Shown here piece by piece: positions 50,602 to 58,885 of a stretch of DNA of 64,000 nucleotides. The position numbers and the translations under genes are program-made. Origin of the DNA: Pseudomonas sp. CCC3.1 (GTDB taxonomy: Bacteria > Pseudomonadota > Gammaproteobacteria > Pseudomonadales > Pseudomonadaceae); the NCBI RefSeq assembly GCF_034347405.1, contig NZ_CP133778.1:1426001-1490000 (forward strand), read 5' to 3'. The notes under the pieces were generated by a model. The model was not told the DNA's origin. It made no database searches and saw only the letters and a list, made by a program, of their open reading frames with translations. The stretch's first letter is position 1. Each line of letters begins with the position of its first letter.

Positions 50602-51345
50602 ATGCGCGTATCAAGACTGGGTTTGGGCCTGTTGCTGTGGCTATTTATAGCCACTGCGCAGGCGCTGACATTTGCGACACTGAGCGGGCGGGTCGTGGAC
50701 GATGCGCACATGCTCGACCCCGCCACGCGCCAACAATTGACCCAGCAACTTGCAGCCCATGAAAAAGCCACCGGCGAGCAGGTGGTCGTGGTCACGCTGC
50801 CGGACCTGCAAGGCGTTTCCATTGAAGACTTCGGTTATCAATTGGGCCGCGCCTGGGGCATCGGCAAAAAAGATGAAAACAACGGCGCGTTGCTGATCGT
50901 TTCCCGTGATGACCGTAAACTGCGGATCGAAGTCGGCTACGGCCTGGAGGACCGCCTGACCGACGCGCAGTCCTCGGTGATCATCAATCAGGTGATTACC
51001 CCGGCATTTAAAGCCGGCAACTTCAACCAGGGCATCCGCGACGGCGTCACGGCCATGCTCCAGGTGTTGGGTGGCGCACCGTTGGCCGAACCTGCCTATG
51101 CCAGCGGGCAGGGCGGCGAAAATGACTTTATGGCTGAGCATCCTGGCGTGGTGGTGTTGCTGTTTCTATTGTTCGTCGTGGTGGTGGCGGCTTGCCAGTT
51201 TTATGGCATCTGCAACTCCGGCGGTGGCAGTGGCGGTGGGTCGCGCTCCGGCGGTTTTGGTGGCGGTGGTTTCGGCGGTGGTGGCGGTGGTTTTCGCGGG
51301 GGCGGTGGCAGTTTTGGTGGCGGCGGCGCTTCGGGCGGCTGGTAA
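50602..51345 (+). CDS. TPM domain protein, YgcG-like, with glycine-rich tail
   Basis: 247 residues from MRVSRLGLGLLLWLFIATAQ (signal peptide, cleavage after AQA or thereabouts). The TPM phosphatase-like domain (about 25-165) has LSGRVVDDAHMLDPATRQQL, EQVVVVTLPDLQG and VGYGLEDRLTDAQSSVII. One membrane helix (VVVLLFLLFVVVVAACQFYG) follows, and the tail is almost pure glycine, serine and phenylalanine. TPM proteins are linked to LemA and to photosystem repair in plants; bacterial roles are unclear. GAGG lies 5 bases before the ATG at 50602. Confidence 0.9.
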   Translation: MRVSRLGLGLLLWLFIATAQALTFATLSGRVVDDAHMLDPATRQQLTQQLAAHEKATGEQVVVVTLPDLQGVSIEDFGYQLGRAWGIGKKDENNGALLIVSRDDRKLRIEVGYGLEDRLTDAQSSVIINQVITPAFKAGNFNQGIRDGVTAMLQVLGGAPLAEPAYASGQGGENDFMAEHPGVVVLLFLLFVVVVAACQFYGICNSGGGSGGGSRSGGFGGGGFGGGGGGFRGGGGSFGGGGASGGW

Positions 51346-51373
51346 TTCATTTTTTAAACGAGCATCGACACTT

Positions 51374-51988
51374 ATGGCTTTACTCACGCAAGAGCAACAA
51401 CGGCAGGTCGAAGAGGCCGTGACCCGCGCCGAACAGCGCACCGACGCTGAAATCGTCACCGTGCTCGCACCACGCGCCGACGATTACAGCTACATCCCCT
51501 TACTCTGGGCTAGCCTGATCGCCCTGGTGGTTCCGGCGCTGGTGCACGTTGTAAACGGCGACATGACGATCTATTCATTGCTCATGCTGCAATGGGCCAC
51601 CTTTGTCTTCCTCAGCCTGATCTTCCGTATCCGTTCAATCACCACCTTCCTGATCCCGGCCCGCGTTCGCCACTGGCGGGCCAGCAACCTGGCGCGGCGC
51701 CAGTTTCTCGAACAAAAACTGCACCACACCCAAGACCGCACCGGGGTGCTGATTTTTGTCAGCGAAGCCGAGCGCTACGTCGAAATTCTGGTAGATGAAG
51801 GCATTTCACAACGCCTGGACAACAGCGACTGGGGCACCATCGTCAGCGATTTCGTGCGCCGTGTGGCGCTGGGGCATACGGCTGAAGGTTTTATCGCTTG
51901 CATCGACGCCAGCGCAGAACTGCTGGAAAAACACGTGCCGAAAACCCAGACGCGCAATCAATTGCCGAATCGCTTGGTGGTGTTGTAA
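51374..51988 (+). CDS. Second TPM domain membrane protein
   Basis: 204 residues from MALLTQEQQRQVEEAVTRAE. An N-terminal TPM half (RTDAEIVTVLAPRADDYSYI) is interrupted by two membrane helices (LWASLIALVVPALVHVV and LLMLQWATFVFLSLIF). The second half has RTGVLIFVSEAERYVEILVD and ISQRLDNSDWGTIVSDFVRR. It differs from its upstream partner in lacking a signal peptide and Gly tail. A frame reaching back to 51071 is antisense-like noise over the upstream gene. It completes the lemA-TPM-TPM unit. Confidence 0.86.
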   Translation: MALLTQEQQRQVEEAVTRAEQRTDAEIVTVLAPRADDYSYIPLLWASLIALVVPALVHVVNGDMTIYSLLMLQWATFVFLSLIFRIRSITTFLIPARVRHWRASNLARRQFLEQKLHHTQDRTGVLIFVSEAERYVEILVDEGISQRLDNSDWGTIVSDFVRRVALGHTAEGFIACIDASAELLEKHVPKTQTRNQLPNRLVVL

Positions 51989-52093
51989 TCGGTGCAGCTT
52001 GAAATAACCCCGTGCTCCCGGCGGCCAACCCGCCTAAAATAGTGCCATTATTTTTCTGATTTCCCCTCCTGCACCCCCGAGGCGCCTTTTTCA

Positions 52094-53311
52094 ATGTCAG
52101 TGACTGCTACCACCGCCGCGTCTGTGCCGGATCATCGTGCGCAATTTTTGAACCTGCTGGAAACCGGCCTGGCGCAAAATTCCTTTATCAAGCTGGTACT
52201 GGCCAAGTACGTCGGCCCGGAAGCTGAATTGCAGCGGGTCATCATCAAGCAGGTCACGGTCAAGGATCAGCCTTGTCTGTCGTTTGTGTACCGCTACAAA
52301 ACCCGCGACATCACTAAAAACTTTGCGCTCGACGAAGGCGTGGCAGCGATTACCGGGCTGCTGCCGGAGGCGTTCAAAAATGCGCATTTGCTGACCCTGA
52401 CTGACGAAGTGCAGCTGGAGTACAGCAAAAAAGGCAAAAGCTCATTGTTTAAGGGCAAAAGCCAGCAGGCGCGGGAAGTGCCGTCGGCTGAGCATAATCG
52501 CGAGAAAAATCGCTTTCTGGATCTGACGCGGCCGTTTTTGGCGGATCTGGGCGTGACCAACCAGCAACAAGAGTTGATCCCGGCGATGTCGCGCAAGTGG
52601 AAGCAAATCAACAAATTTATCGAGGTGTTTTCCCATGCCTTGAGCAACTCGCCGCTCAAGCTCGATCAGCCGATCAAGGTGGCAGATTTTGGTTCTGGCA
52701 AGGGTTACCTGACGTTTGCTATCCACGACTACTTGCGCCACAGCTTGCAAGCCGAAGGCGTGGTGACCGGGGTTGAGTTGCGTGAAGACATGGTCACGCT
52801 GTGCAACACCGCGGCCCAGCGTCTGGAGCACCCGGGCTTGAGCTTTCAGCATGGCGATGTGCGCAGTTTTGCGCCGACCCCGATTGACGTGATGATCGCC
52901 CTGCATGCCTGTGACATTGCCACCGACTATGCGATTCATATGGGTATTCGTTCCGGGGCCGCGATCATCATGTGTTCGCCGTGCTGCCATAAGCAGATCC
53001 GCCTGCAAATCCAGAGCCCGGCGTTGCTCAAGCCGATGCTGCAATACGGCTTGCACCTGGGCCAGCAGGCCGAAATGGTCACTGACAGTCTGCGTGCGCT
53101 GTTTCTTGAAGCTTGCGGCTATGAAACTAAAGTGTTTGAGTTCATTTCGCTGGAACACACCAACAAAAACAAAATGATCCTCGCAGTCAAACGCGCCGAG
53201 CCTCAAGACCCGGCGCAGTTGCTGGTGAAAATTCAGGAGCTCAAGGCGTTCTACAACATTCAGGAACACTGCCTTGAAACCCTGCTCCAGGCCGACGGCC
53301 TGTTGAAGTAA
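52094..53311 (+). CDS. SAM-dependent methyltransferase, METTL25-like
   Basis: 405 residues. An N-terminal region of about 190 residues has Lys/Arg-rich parts (YSKKGKSSLFKGKSQQAREV). A class I methyltransferase domain starts at VADFGSGKGYLTFAIHDYL (about 200) and continues with VTGVELREDMV, MIALHACDIATDYAIHMGI and MCSPCCHKQIRLQ. The FGSGKG and HACD/CSPCCHK combination is that of the METTL25/RRNAD1 methyltransferase family. Substrate is unknown; RNA or ribosomal protein is a reasonable guess. It stands alone, between the TPM genes and a PfpI gene. Confidence 0.85.
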   Translation: MSVTATTAASVPDHRAQFLNLLETGLAQNSFIKLVLAKYVGPEAELQRVIIKQVTVKDQPCLSFVYRYKTRDITKNFALDEGVAAITGLLPEAFKNAHLLTLTDEVQLEYSKKGKSSLFKGKSQQAREVPSAEHNREKNRFLDLTRPFLADLGVTNQQQELIPAMSRKWKQINKFIEVFSHALSNSPLKLDQPIKVADFGSGKGYLTFAIHDYLRHSLQAEGVVTGVELREDMVTLCNTAAQRLEHPGLSFQHGDVRSFAPTPIDVMIALHACDIATDYAIHMGIRSGAAIIMCSPCCHKQIRLQIQSPALLKPMLQYGLHLGQQAEMVTDSLRALFLEACGYETKVFEFISLEHTNKNKMILAVKRAEPQDPAQLLVKIQELKAFYNIQEHCLETLLQADGLLK

Positions 53312-53427
53312 GCGTGTCAGACGCGTCCGATCGGGAACGTAGTATTTGGCTATTACCCGCGCGGGCGCTCAGGGGTTACCTTGGCTACTCTTAGTGGCCC
53401 AAGGTCTACCCATAAGGAGCACGCACC

Positions 53428-54009
53428 ATGGCGGCGAAAAAGATTCTGGTTCTGGTTGGCGATTACGTCGAAGACTACGAAGTGATGGTGCCGTTTCAGG
53501 CGCTATTGATGGTGGGTCATCAGGTGCACGCTGTGTGTCCGGGTAAAACGGCCGGCCAGACCGTTCGCACTGCGATTCATGACTTCGAGGGTGACCAGAC
53601 CTACAGCGAAAAGCCCGGCCATCTGTTTGCCCTGAATTTCGATTTCGACAAGGTCAAGGCCAGCGATTACGACGCACTGGTGGTGCCCGGCGGTCGTGCG
53701 CCGGAATACCTGCGCCTGAACGAAAAGGTGCTGGAGCTGGTGCGTGATTTCGACAAGGCGGGCAAGCCGATTGCGGCGGTGTGTCACGGCGCTCAATTAC
53801 TGGCGGCGGCGGGCACCCTTGAAGGCCGCGAATGCAGCGCCTACCCGGCGTGTGCACCAGAAGTGCGTCTGGCGGGCGGGACCTACATTGATATCGACGT
53901 GACCCAAGCGCACGTACAGGGCAATTTGGCCACCGCTCCGGCCTGGCCTGCGCATCCTGCGTGGCTGGCGGCTTTCCTGGGGTTGCTGGGCACAACGATC
54001 ACTTTGTAA
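53428..54009 (+). CDS. DJ-1/PfpI family protein
   Basis: 193 residues. The class I glutamine amidotransferase-like fold has KILVLVGDYVEDYEVMVPFQ (with the conserved acidic residue near 18), YDALVVPGGRAPEYLRLN and the nucleophile-elbow Cys in AAVCHGAQLLAAAG (about 114-127). Family members are glyoxalases, chaperones or deglycase-type hydrolases. The region AQGVTQAHVQGNL-like DVTQAHVQGNLATAPAWPAH near the end is usual for YhbO/PfpI relatives. AAGGAG precedes the ATG. The next gene follows 15 bases on. Confidence 0.9.
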   Translation: MAAKKILVLVGDYVEDYEVMVPFQALLMVGHQVHAVCPGKTAGQTVRTAIHDFEGDQTYSEKPGHLFALNFDFDKVKASDYDALVVPGGRAPEYLRLNEKVLELVRDFDKAGKPIAAVCHGAQLLAAAGTLEGRECSAYPACAPEVRLAGGTYIDIDVTQAHVQGNLATAPAWPAHPAWLAAFLGLLGTTITL

Positions 54010-54024
54010 AACGAGGGCGTGACC

Positions 54025-54336
54025 ATGTGTGAGCTCTATGTAAAAGCCGATCCGATCCTGTATGAGTCGCGCTCGCGTTCATTGCGTATTTGCGGCGTGG
54101 TCACCACCTTGCGGCTGGAAAACCAGTTTTGGGACATCCTCACTGAAATCGCTGAAGCTGATGGCATGACCACCAACCAATTGGTGGCCAAGCTGTATGA
54201 GGAAGTGATGGATTATCGCGGCGAGGTGATCAACTTTGCTTCGTTTTTGCGCGTGAGCTGCACCCGGCATTTGAGCCAGCGCCGGTTGCAGGTCCCGGAG
54301 TTGAGCGTGGTACCGCGCAATACCGGGCACGCTTGA
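54025..54336 (+). CDS. Ribbon-helix-helix domain protein
   Basis: 103 residues from MCELYVKADPILYESRSRS. RSLRICGVVTTLRLENQFWD forms the beta strand and first helix, and AEADGMTTNQLVAKLYEEVM the second, of the RHH_4 fold. This fold is annotated in many pseudomonads as an aryl-sulfate sulfotransferase-linked or general DNA-binding protein. It may be a small repressor. It lies downstream of the PfpI gene on the same strand and is probably co-transcribed. Confidence 0.8.
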   Translation: MCELYVKADPILYESRSRSLRICGVVTTLRLENQFWDILTEIAEADGMTTNQLVAKLYEEVMDYRGEVINFASFLRVSCTRHLSQRRLQVPELSVVPRNTGHA

Positions 54337-54387
54337 ACGGGTGACCCCGTGTAGGAGCCGTGTACCCGCAGCACCAGGCCGGATGGC

Positions 54388-54442
54388 TTTACGACTGCTG
54401 CGCAGCCGGACGTAGCCTCGCAAAGCTCGTCAACGACTACAG
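54388..54442. repeat. Half of a family C long hairpin
   Basis: TTTACGACTGCTGCGCAGCC followed by GGACGTAGCCTCG and GCTCGTCAACGACTACAG matches the right loop end and right arm of the copies at 7876 and 43464. The left arm is missing, so it cannot fold the long stem. Confidence 0.8.
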
Positions 54443-54462
54443 GCTTGGCGATCTCACGGGGT

Positions 54463-54537
54463 CGTAGGAGCGAGCTTGTCTCGCGATCTTTTAAAGATCA
54501 AAAGATCAAAAGATCGCGAGGCGAGCTCGCTCCTACT
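54463..54537. repeat. REP-type inverted repeat, family A copy 7 with expanded centre
   Basis: Arms GTAGGAGCGAGCTTGTCTCG and CGAGGCGAGCTCGCTCCTAC. The centre AAAGATCAAAAGATCAAAAG carries a tandem repeat of GATCAAAA not seen in the other copies. It lies between the convergent RHH and TonB receptor genes. Confidence 0.9.
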
Positions 54538-54550
54538 AGGCCTGGAATAC

Positions 54551-57103
54551 TCAGAAGAACCGCGTCACGCTGATTTTGGCGTTGCGGCCTTGGCTGTAGG
54601 CATTTTTGCCGCTGAGCATTGGGCGGTAGTTTTTGTTGAACAGGTTGTCGACGGTGAAGTTGACCTCTGTGCCCTTGAGGTACGGCTGCTGCGGCTTCCA
54701 GTCGGCGAACAGGCCTTGTACGTTGTAGCCGTCGTTGGCGTATTGGTCGTAATAGGTGTCACCCACCGCGGTGAGAGGGCCGGGGCCGTAGTTGTCACTT
54801 GGCAAACGGTCAGTCTTGCGCACGAACTCACCCTTCCAGCCGACGCGGGCATCCAGGCTCGGAATTTTCGTTCCCAGCACAGCAATCCATTTCGGTGCAG
54901 GAATGTCCCGCGCCCAGACATCAGGGCCCCATGGATTGGTGTAAGCACCTTCGTGTTTGCCGGTCATCCATGCGTACGACAACGAGCCGAAGAGGTAGGT
55001 TGACTCGTAGAAGCTTTCGACCTCAAAACCCTTGATGGTGACGCTGCCGATATTGCGGTAGTTCGCCATGGGGAGCAGGCCTGCGCAATCTGTGGACAGC
55101 CCACCAGAGGCTGTTTGTGCGGCACATCCGACGCCAGTGGCTTTAAAAATCTCATTGTCGATCTTGTTGCGGAACAAGGTGGTGCGGATCAGGGCGTGAT
55201 CGTTAGCGCTAAAAATCTGATCAAAGTTGGTGATATTACCCGCACGCCAGCCGGTCATGCGTTCGGGGTCGAGGCTCAGGCTGGTGGTGGGGCGATTGCC
55301 CAAACCCTGGACTTCGTACTGCTCGTCAATCACCGGTGCGCGCCAGGTTTTGCTGTAGTCGACAAAGAAGGCGGTGTTCTGGGTGACTTTCCAGAAGGCG
55401 GACAGGCGTGGCGACCATCCGGTGTAGGTTTTGTCGCTGTAGTCGTGCCCCAAGTCCGCCTGGTTATAGAACGGGGCGTCGTTTTCTTCGCCTCGGTTAC
55501 GCACATGGTCATAGCGGATTGATGGGGTCAGGGTGAAATCGCCCAGCGTAATGGCGTCCTGAATATAGACGCTGTTGGTGTCGACTTTGCCCTTGGGCAT
55601 AAAGCCGGGCTGGTAGTGGCCGTAGTTGTATTTCTCTACTTCATAGGTCGCGCCAGGCATCCACATGTCGACGTCGCGCTGGTGCTTGCGAAATTGCACG
55701 CCAGCGGTAATGGCGTGATCCAGCGGGCCGGTGGCAACCAGGCTGACGTTTTCGGCTTGGAGCATGTCATCGGTGTAGCCGGTTTCCATCTTGCGCCCCC
55801 CCGTGCTTGGCTGCACGAAGGCCTTTTCGCCGCGTTTGTCGGTCTGTTCAGTGTTGGAGTGAGAGTATTTGACCTCCAGATTCACCAGCGGGTTGTTGAT
55901 GGGCTGGTAGGTGTATTTAGTCGACCACGTGGTGTCGATGGTCGAACGGTTGGACAAATACAACCGGGTGGCCGCGTCGTAACCCAATTTGTCGACGTTG
56001 GCCTTGCTCGGCGGGGCCGGGTAACTGACGGCCGAAAAGGGCACCCACAGGTAGTTGTTGGCGCGTGAGTACGACATCGCCAAGCTGTGCTCTTCGTTGA
56101 AGTGCAGGTTGACCTTGAGCAGTTGCGCATCCAGATCCTGGGCGGTGTTGGGCAAGCGCTTGGGGTTGACCGGGTAAATATTGTTCGGGTTGGGCATATG
56201 CCCCGCCAGCTTCATGTCATCGCCATCGCGCTTGGTGTAATACACCAGTGCATCGGCGCGGCCATCGTCGGTGCGGCCATAGGCGGCGCCACTGTAAACC
56301 TGTTGATGGTCGTTGCTGCTGTAGCCGTACTTGAGCATGGCGCCGGTATTTTTGCCGTCTGCGAGCAGGTCCGGGGCATCTTTGGTCACCATGTGCACGG
56401 AACCGGCAAAGCCGCCATTGCCGGTGCGCACGTCGTGCGGGCCTTTTTCAACTTCCAGGCGTTTGATCAGCTCCGGCTCGATAAAAATCGTGCCTTGCAT
56501 GTAGCGCTCAAAGCCACTTTTGGTCGCGCCATCGACGGTCATCTGCACGTCTTCGGCTTCACCTAACCCCCAAATATTGATCGTTTGGCCGCCGGGCTTG
56601 AGCGAACCGCCGAGGTTGATGCCCGGCAAGGTGGCCAGCAGGCTCGGGATGTTATTGGCCTGATACCGATTGATTTCAGTTTGGGTCATGGTCGACTTGC
56701 CGACGTTGCTGGAGTCGACTTCGTTGCCGTTACCCACCACGCTGACGGCGCCCAGTTCCAGGCTGTTGCTGGTGGTGGTGCCTTGCTCCTTGGGGCGCAC
56801 GACGTATGTGCGGTCAACTTGAATCAGGCTGAAATCGGTACCTTTGAGCAGTTGGCTGATGGCCTCTTGCGGGCTGTAGGTGCCGCTCAGGGCGGGGGCT
56901 TTCACATTGCGCAGCAGTTCTTCGTCGAACAGCAACTGAATGTTCGCCTGTTGCGCCACGTCACTCAACGAACTGGCCAGCGATTGCGCCGGCAGTTGCA
57001 GCAGGATCGAGTCGGCTTGGGCATACAGGCTGAACGTCATGCACGCGGCGAGCAACGTCGGACGGGTGCACAGATACGAGACGTGATGTGGTGCGCGAAA
57101 CAT
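54551..57103 (-). CDS. TonB-dependent receptor with STN signalling domain, haem/hemophore or siderophore type
   Basis: 850 residues from MFRAPHHVSYLCTRPTLLAA (signal peptide). STN domain at about 35-105: LPAQSLASSLSDVAQQANIQ and PQEAISQLLKGTDFSLIQVD. Plug at about 125-260: GNEVDSSNVGKSTMTQTEIN and IKRLEVEKGPHDVRTGNGGF. A 22-strand barrel ends in KISVTRFF with the C-terminal Phe. The barrel resembles the hemoglobin/transferrin/lactoferrin receptor group; a has-type hemophore gene is not present. The STN domain and adjacent FecI-FecR pair show cell-surface signalling. GGGG precedes the ATG at 57103. Confidence 0.9.
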   Translation of the reverse strand: MFRAPHHVSYLCTRPTLLAACMTFSLYAQADSILLQLPAQSLASSLSDVAQQANIQLLFDEELLRNVKAPALSGTYSPQEAISQLLKGTDFSLIQVDRTYVVRPKEQGTTTSNSLELGAVSVVGNGNEVDSSNVGKSTMTQTEINRYQANNIPSLLATLPGINLGGSLKPGGQTINIWGLGEAEDVQMTVDGATKSGFERYMQGTIFIEPELIKRLEVEKGPHDVRTGNGGFAGSVHMVTKDAPDLLADGKNTGAMLKYGYSSNDHQQVYSGAAYGRTDDGRADALVYYTKRDGDDMKLAGHMPNPNNIYPVNPKRLPNTAQDLDAQLLKVNLHFNEEHSLAMSYSRANNYLWVPFSAVSYPAPPSKANVDKLGYDAATRLYLSNRSTIDTTWSTKYTYQPINNPLVNLEVKYSHSNTEQTDKRGEKAFVQPSTGGRKMETGYTDDMLQAENVSLVATGPLDHAITAGVQFRKHQRDVDMWMPGATYEVEKYNYGHYQPGFMPKGKVDTNSVYIQDAITLGDFTLTPSIRYDHVRNRGEENDAPFYNQADLGHDYSDKTYTGWSPRLSAFWKVTQNTAFFVDYSKTWRAPVIDEQYEVQGLGNRPTTSLSLDPERMTGWRAGNITNFDQIFSANDHALIRTTLFRNKIDNEIFKATGVGCAAQTASGGLSTDCAGLLPMANYRNIGSVTIKGFEVESFYESTYLFGSLSYAWMTGKHEGAYTNPWGPDVWARDIPAPKWIAVLGTKIPSLDARVGWKGEFVRKTDRLPSDNYGPGPLTAVGDTYYDQYANDGYNVQGLFADWKPQQPYLKGTEVNFTVDNLFNKNYRPMLSGKNAYSQGRNAKISVTRFF

Positions 57104-57188
57104 GAAATCCCCCAGTGCGGCAACAAAGGCCAAAAAGACGTGCGTTAGCAACGCAGACGGGAGGAAGACGCAGCACCGATAAAAATCC

Positions 57189-57219
57189 ACATATGCGAAT
57201 GCAAAATATTCGCATATGT
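57189..57219. other. Perfect 12-bp inverted repeat between fecR and the receptor gene
   Basis: Arms ACATATGCGAAT and ATTCGCATATGT with loop GCAAAAT. On the plus strand it is followed by seven Ts. On the minus strand, the direction of fecR and the receptor, the T-tract is weaker, so it may be an attenuator or RNA-processing hairpin between the two genes. Confidence 0.7.
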
Positions 57220-57223
57220 TTTT

Positions 57224-58174
57224 TTAGCGGGGTTCGATACGGATTTTTCCGTTGTCCAGCAACACGGTTTTTACCGGGATCAGGGCGGGCAATGCCTTGA
57301 CCAGGGCCAAGGGATCGCTGACATCCAGGTTGCCCGAGACCTTGTAGTGTTCGAGCGGCCCCGCCGCCAGTTCGATGACACCCGGGCGATAGAGCCCCAG
57401 TTCATCCACCAGACTGGCCAGATCGCGGTTGCGAAATGCCAGATGGCCACTGCGCCAGTTGGCGACTTCGTTGGCACTGAGGGTTTGCTCTTGCAGCGAG
57501 CCGTTTGCGTAGTCGTATGTCGCCCGTTGTTGAGCACCCAGCAGGGTCGAGGTCTTGGCGTCGGGCATAAACGCGACCTGCCCATGGGCGACGCTGACCA
57601 CTAACTGACGTTGGCTGCGGCGCACATCAAAACCGGTGCCCACCACGTTGACCTGCGCATCACCGGCATGCACCACCAGCGGGTGTTCTTTGTTGGGCGC
57701 GACCTCGATGTAAAGCTGGCCTTGCTCCAGATAAATATCGCGCTGTCGGGCCGTGAAATCGATGTGCAACTGGGTATTGGCGTTCACATTCAGCGTGCTG
57801 CCATCGGGCAGCAGAATGGTTTTTGCGCCTTGGTTGTACGTCACCACCTGTTGTTGATAGAGCGGTACTGGCGTGCCGATATTAAGCGCGAAGATGGCGC
57901 ATAAAATCGCCGCCGCAGTGGCCAGTGCAAAGCCTGTACGCTTGTGCGCAGGTTTTTTAGTGGGCAAGGCAACGGGTTTACTCACTTGTTCGAGTTCACC
58001 GAGGTCGCCCCACAGTGACTCGAATTCGGCGTAGGCCTGTGCATGTGCCGGGTTGGCGTGCCAGACGCTGAATTGTTTATCGGTTTGGGCGTTGCGCGGG
58101 TTGCGGTTACGGGTAAACCAGTGAGCCGCTTGTGCGTCAATGCTGTCCGTATCGGTCGGTTGAAAAGGGCTCAT
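57224..58174 (-). CDS. fecR: FecR-type anti-sigma / sigma regulator
   Basis: 316 residues. The cytoplasmic N-terminal FecR_N domain (about 1-65) has AQAAHWFTRNRNPRNAQTDK and AYAEFESLWGDLGELE. One membrane helix near residue 85 contains ALATAAAILCAIFALNIG. The periplasmic FecR domain (about 115-210) has NQGAKTILLPDGSTLNVNAN and VVGTGFDVRR. The C-terminal part ends KTVLLDNGKIRIEPR. It transmits the receptor STN signal to the sigma factor. The start overlaps the fecI stop by four bases. Confidence 0.92.
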   Translation of the reverse strand: MSPFQPTDTDSIDAQAAHWFTRNRNPRNAQTDKQFSVWHANPAHAQAYAEFESLWGDLGELEQVSKPVALPTKKPAHKRTGFALATAAAILCAIFALNIGTPVPLYQQQVVTYNQGAKTILLPDGSTLNVNANTQLHIDFTARQRDIYLEQGQLYIEVAPNKEHPLVVHAGDAQVNVVGTGFDVRRSQRQLVVSVAHGQVAFMPDAKTSTLLGAQQRATYDYANGSLQEQTLSANEVANWRSGHLAFRNRDLASLVDELGLYRPGVIELAAGPLEHYKVSGNLDVSDPLALVKALPALIPVKTVLLDNGKIRIEPR

Positions 58175-58710
58175 TTTGGCTGTTCCTTGCCGTTATCCCG
58201 TTGTAAATGCTGCTTGCAGTGCAACAAGGCAAAGGCGATGTGCTTTTCGACCATGCTGACGGAAATCCCCATGCGTTCGGCTATTTGTGCCTGACTCAAC
58301 CCTTCAAAGCGATGCAGCATAAGGGCTTCGCGGCGTCTGGGCGAGAGTTCGGCGAGTACGCTTTTGAGTTGTTCAAGGCGTTGCAGGCGCTGGGCAGCAG
58401 CCATGGGCTCATCCCTCTCATCGCTGACGGGCTCGTGTGCAGGCTCGATGTTCTCGCTGTGTGCCGTTTGGCGCACGTGCTGACGACGCCAGTGATCGCG
58501 CAACAGATTGCGCGCCATCTGGAACAGAAATGCCCGCGGTTGCTCGACCTTGGCCCGGTCCTGATAACCCAGCCATTGGGTGAACACATCTTGTGTCATG
58601 TCGGCGGCATCGCTGGCGTTATCAGTGCGCTTGCGCAGGAAGTGCAGAATCTGCGAATAGAACTCGCGGAAGGATTCGGCCCCCTGCGGGTCGGGTTTGA
58701 AGCGAGACAT
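58171..58710 (-). CDS. fecI: ECF sigma factor, FecI-type
   Basis: 179 residues. Sigma region 2 has FYSQILHFLRKRTDNASDAA, DMTQDVFTQWLG and RAFLFQMARNLLRDHWRRQH. Region 4 has LSPRRREALMLHRFEGLSQA followed by QIAERMGISVSMVEKHIAFA (about 130-165). It directs transcription of the receptor gene after ligand binding. A Fur box precedes the gene, so iron starvation is needed for expression. Confidence 0.94.
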   Translation of the reverse strand: MSRFKPDPQGAESFREFYSQILHFLRKRTDNASDAADMTQDVFTQWLGYQDRAKVEQPRAFLFQMARNLLRDHWRRQHVRQTAHSENIEPAHEPVSDERDEPMAAAQRLQRLEQLKSVLAELSPRRREALMLHRFEGLSQAQIAERMGISVSMVEKHIAFALLHCKQHLQRDNGKEQPK

Positions 58711-58755
58711 GTAGATCCTTATAGGAAAAACGATGCAAATAAGTCGCGAATGGTA

Positions 58756-58776
58756 TCGAGAATTATTGCTATTTGT
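58756..58776 (-). promoter_or_regulatory. Fur box upstream of fecI
   Basis: On the minus strand ACAAATAGCAATAATTCTCGA, close to the Pseudomonas Fur-site form GCAAATGATAATCATTCTCAT. It lies about 46 bases before the fecI start codon. Confidence 0.82.
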
Positions 58777-58804
58777 CTCGCTTTATTACAGATGTCTCTG
58801 AATC

Positions 58805-58874
58805 CTGTAGGAGCGAGCTTGCCTCGCGATCTTTTAGAAGATCAAAAGATCGCGAGGCAAGCTCGCTCCTACAG
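58805..58874. repeat. REP-type inverted repeat, family A copy 8
   Basis: Arms CTGTAGGAGCGAGCTTGCCT and AGGCAAGCTCGCTCCTACAG around a TTTTAGAAGATCAAAAGATC centre. It lies upstream of fecI and just after the stop of the DUF4917 gene. Confidence 0.93.
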
Positions 58875-58885
58875 GGGATGGGGGC

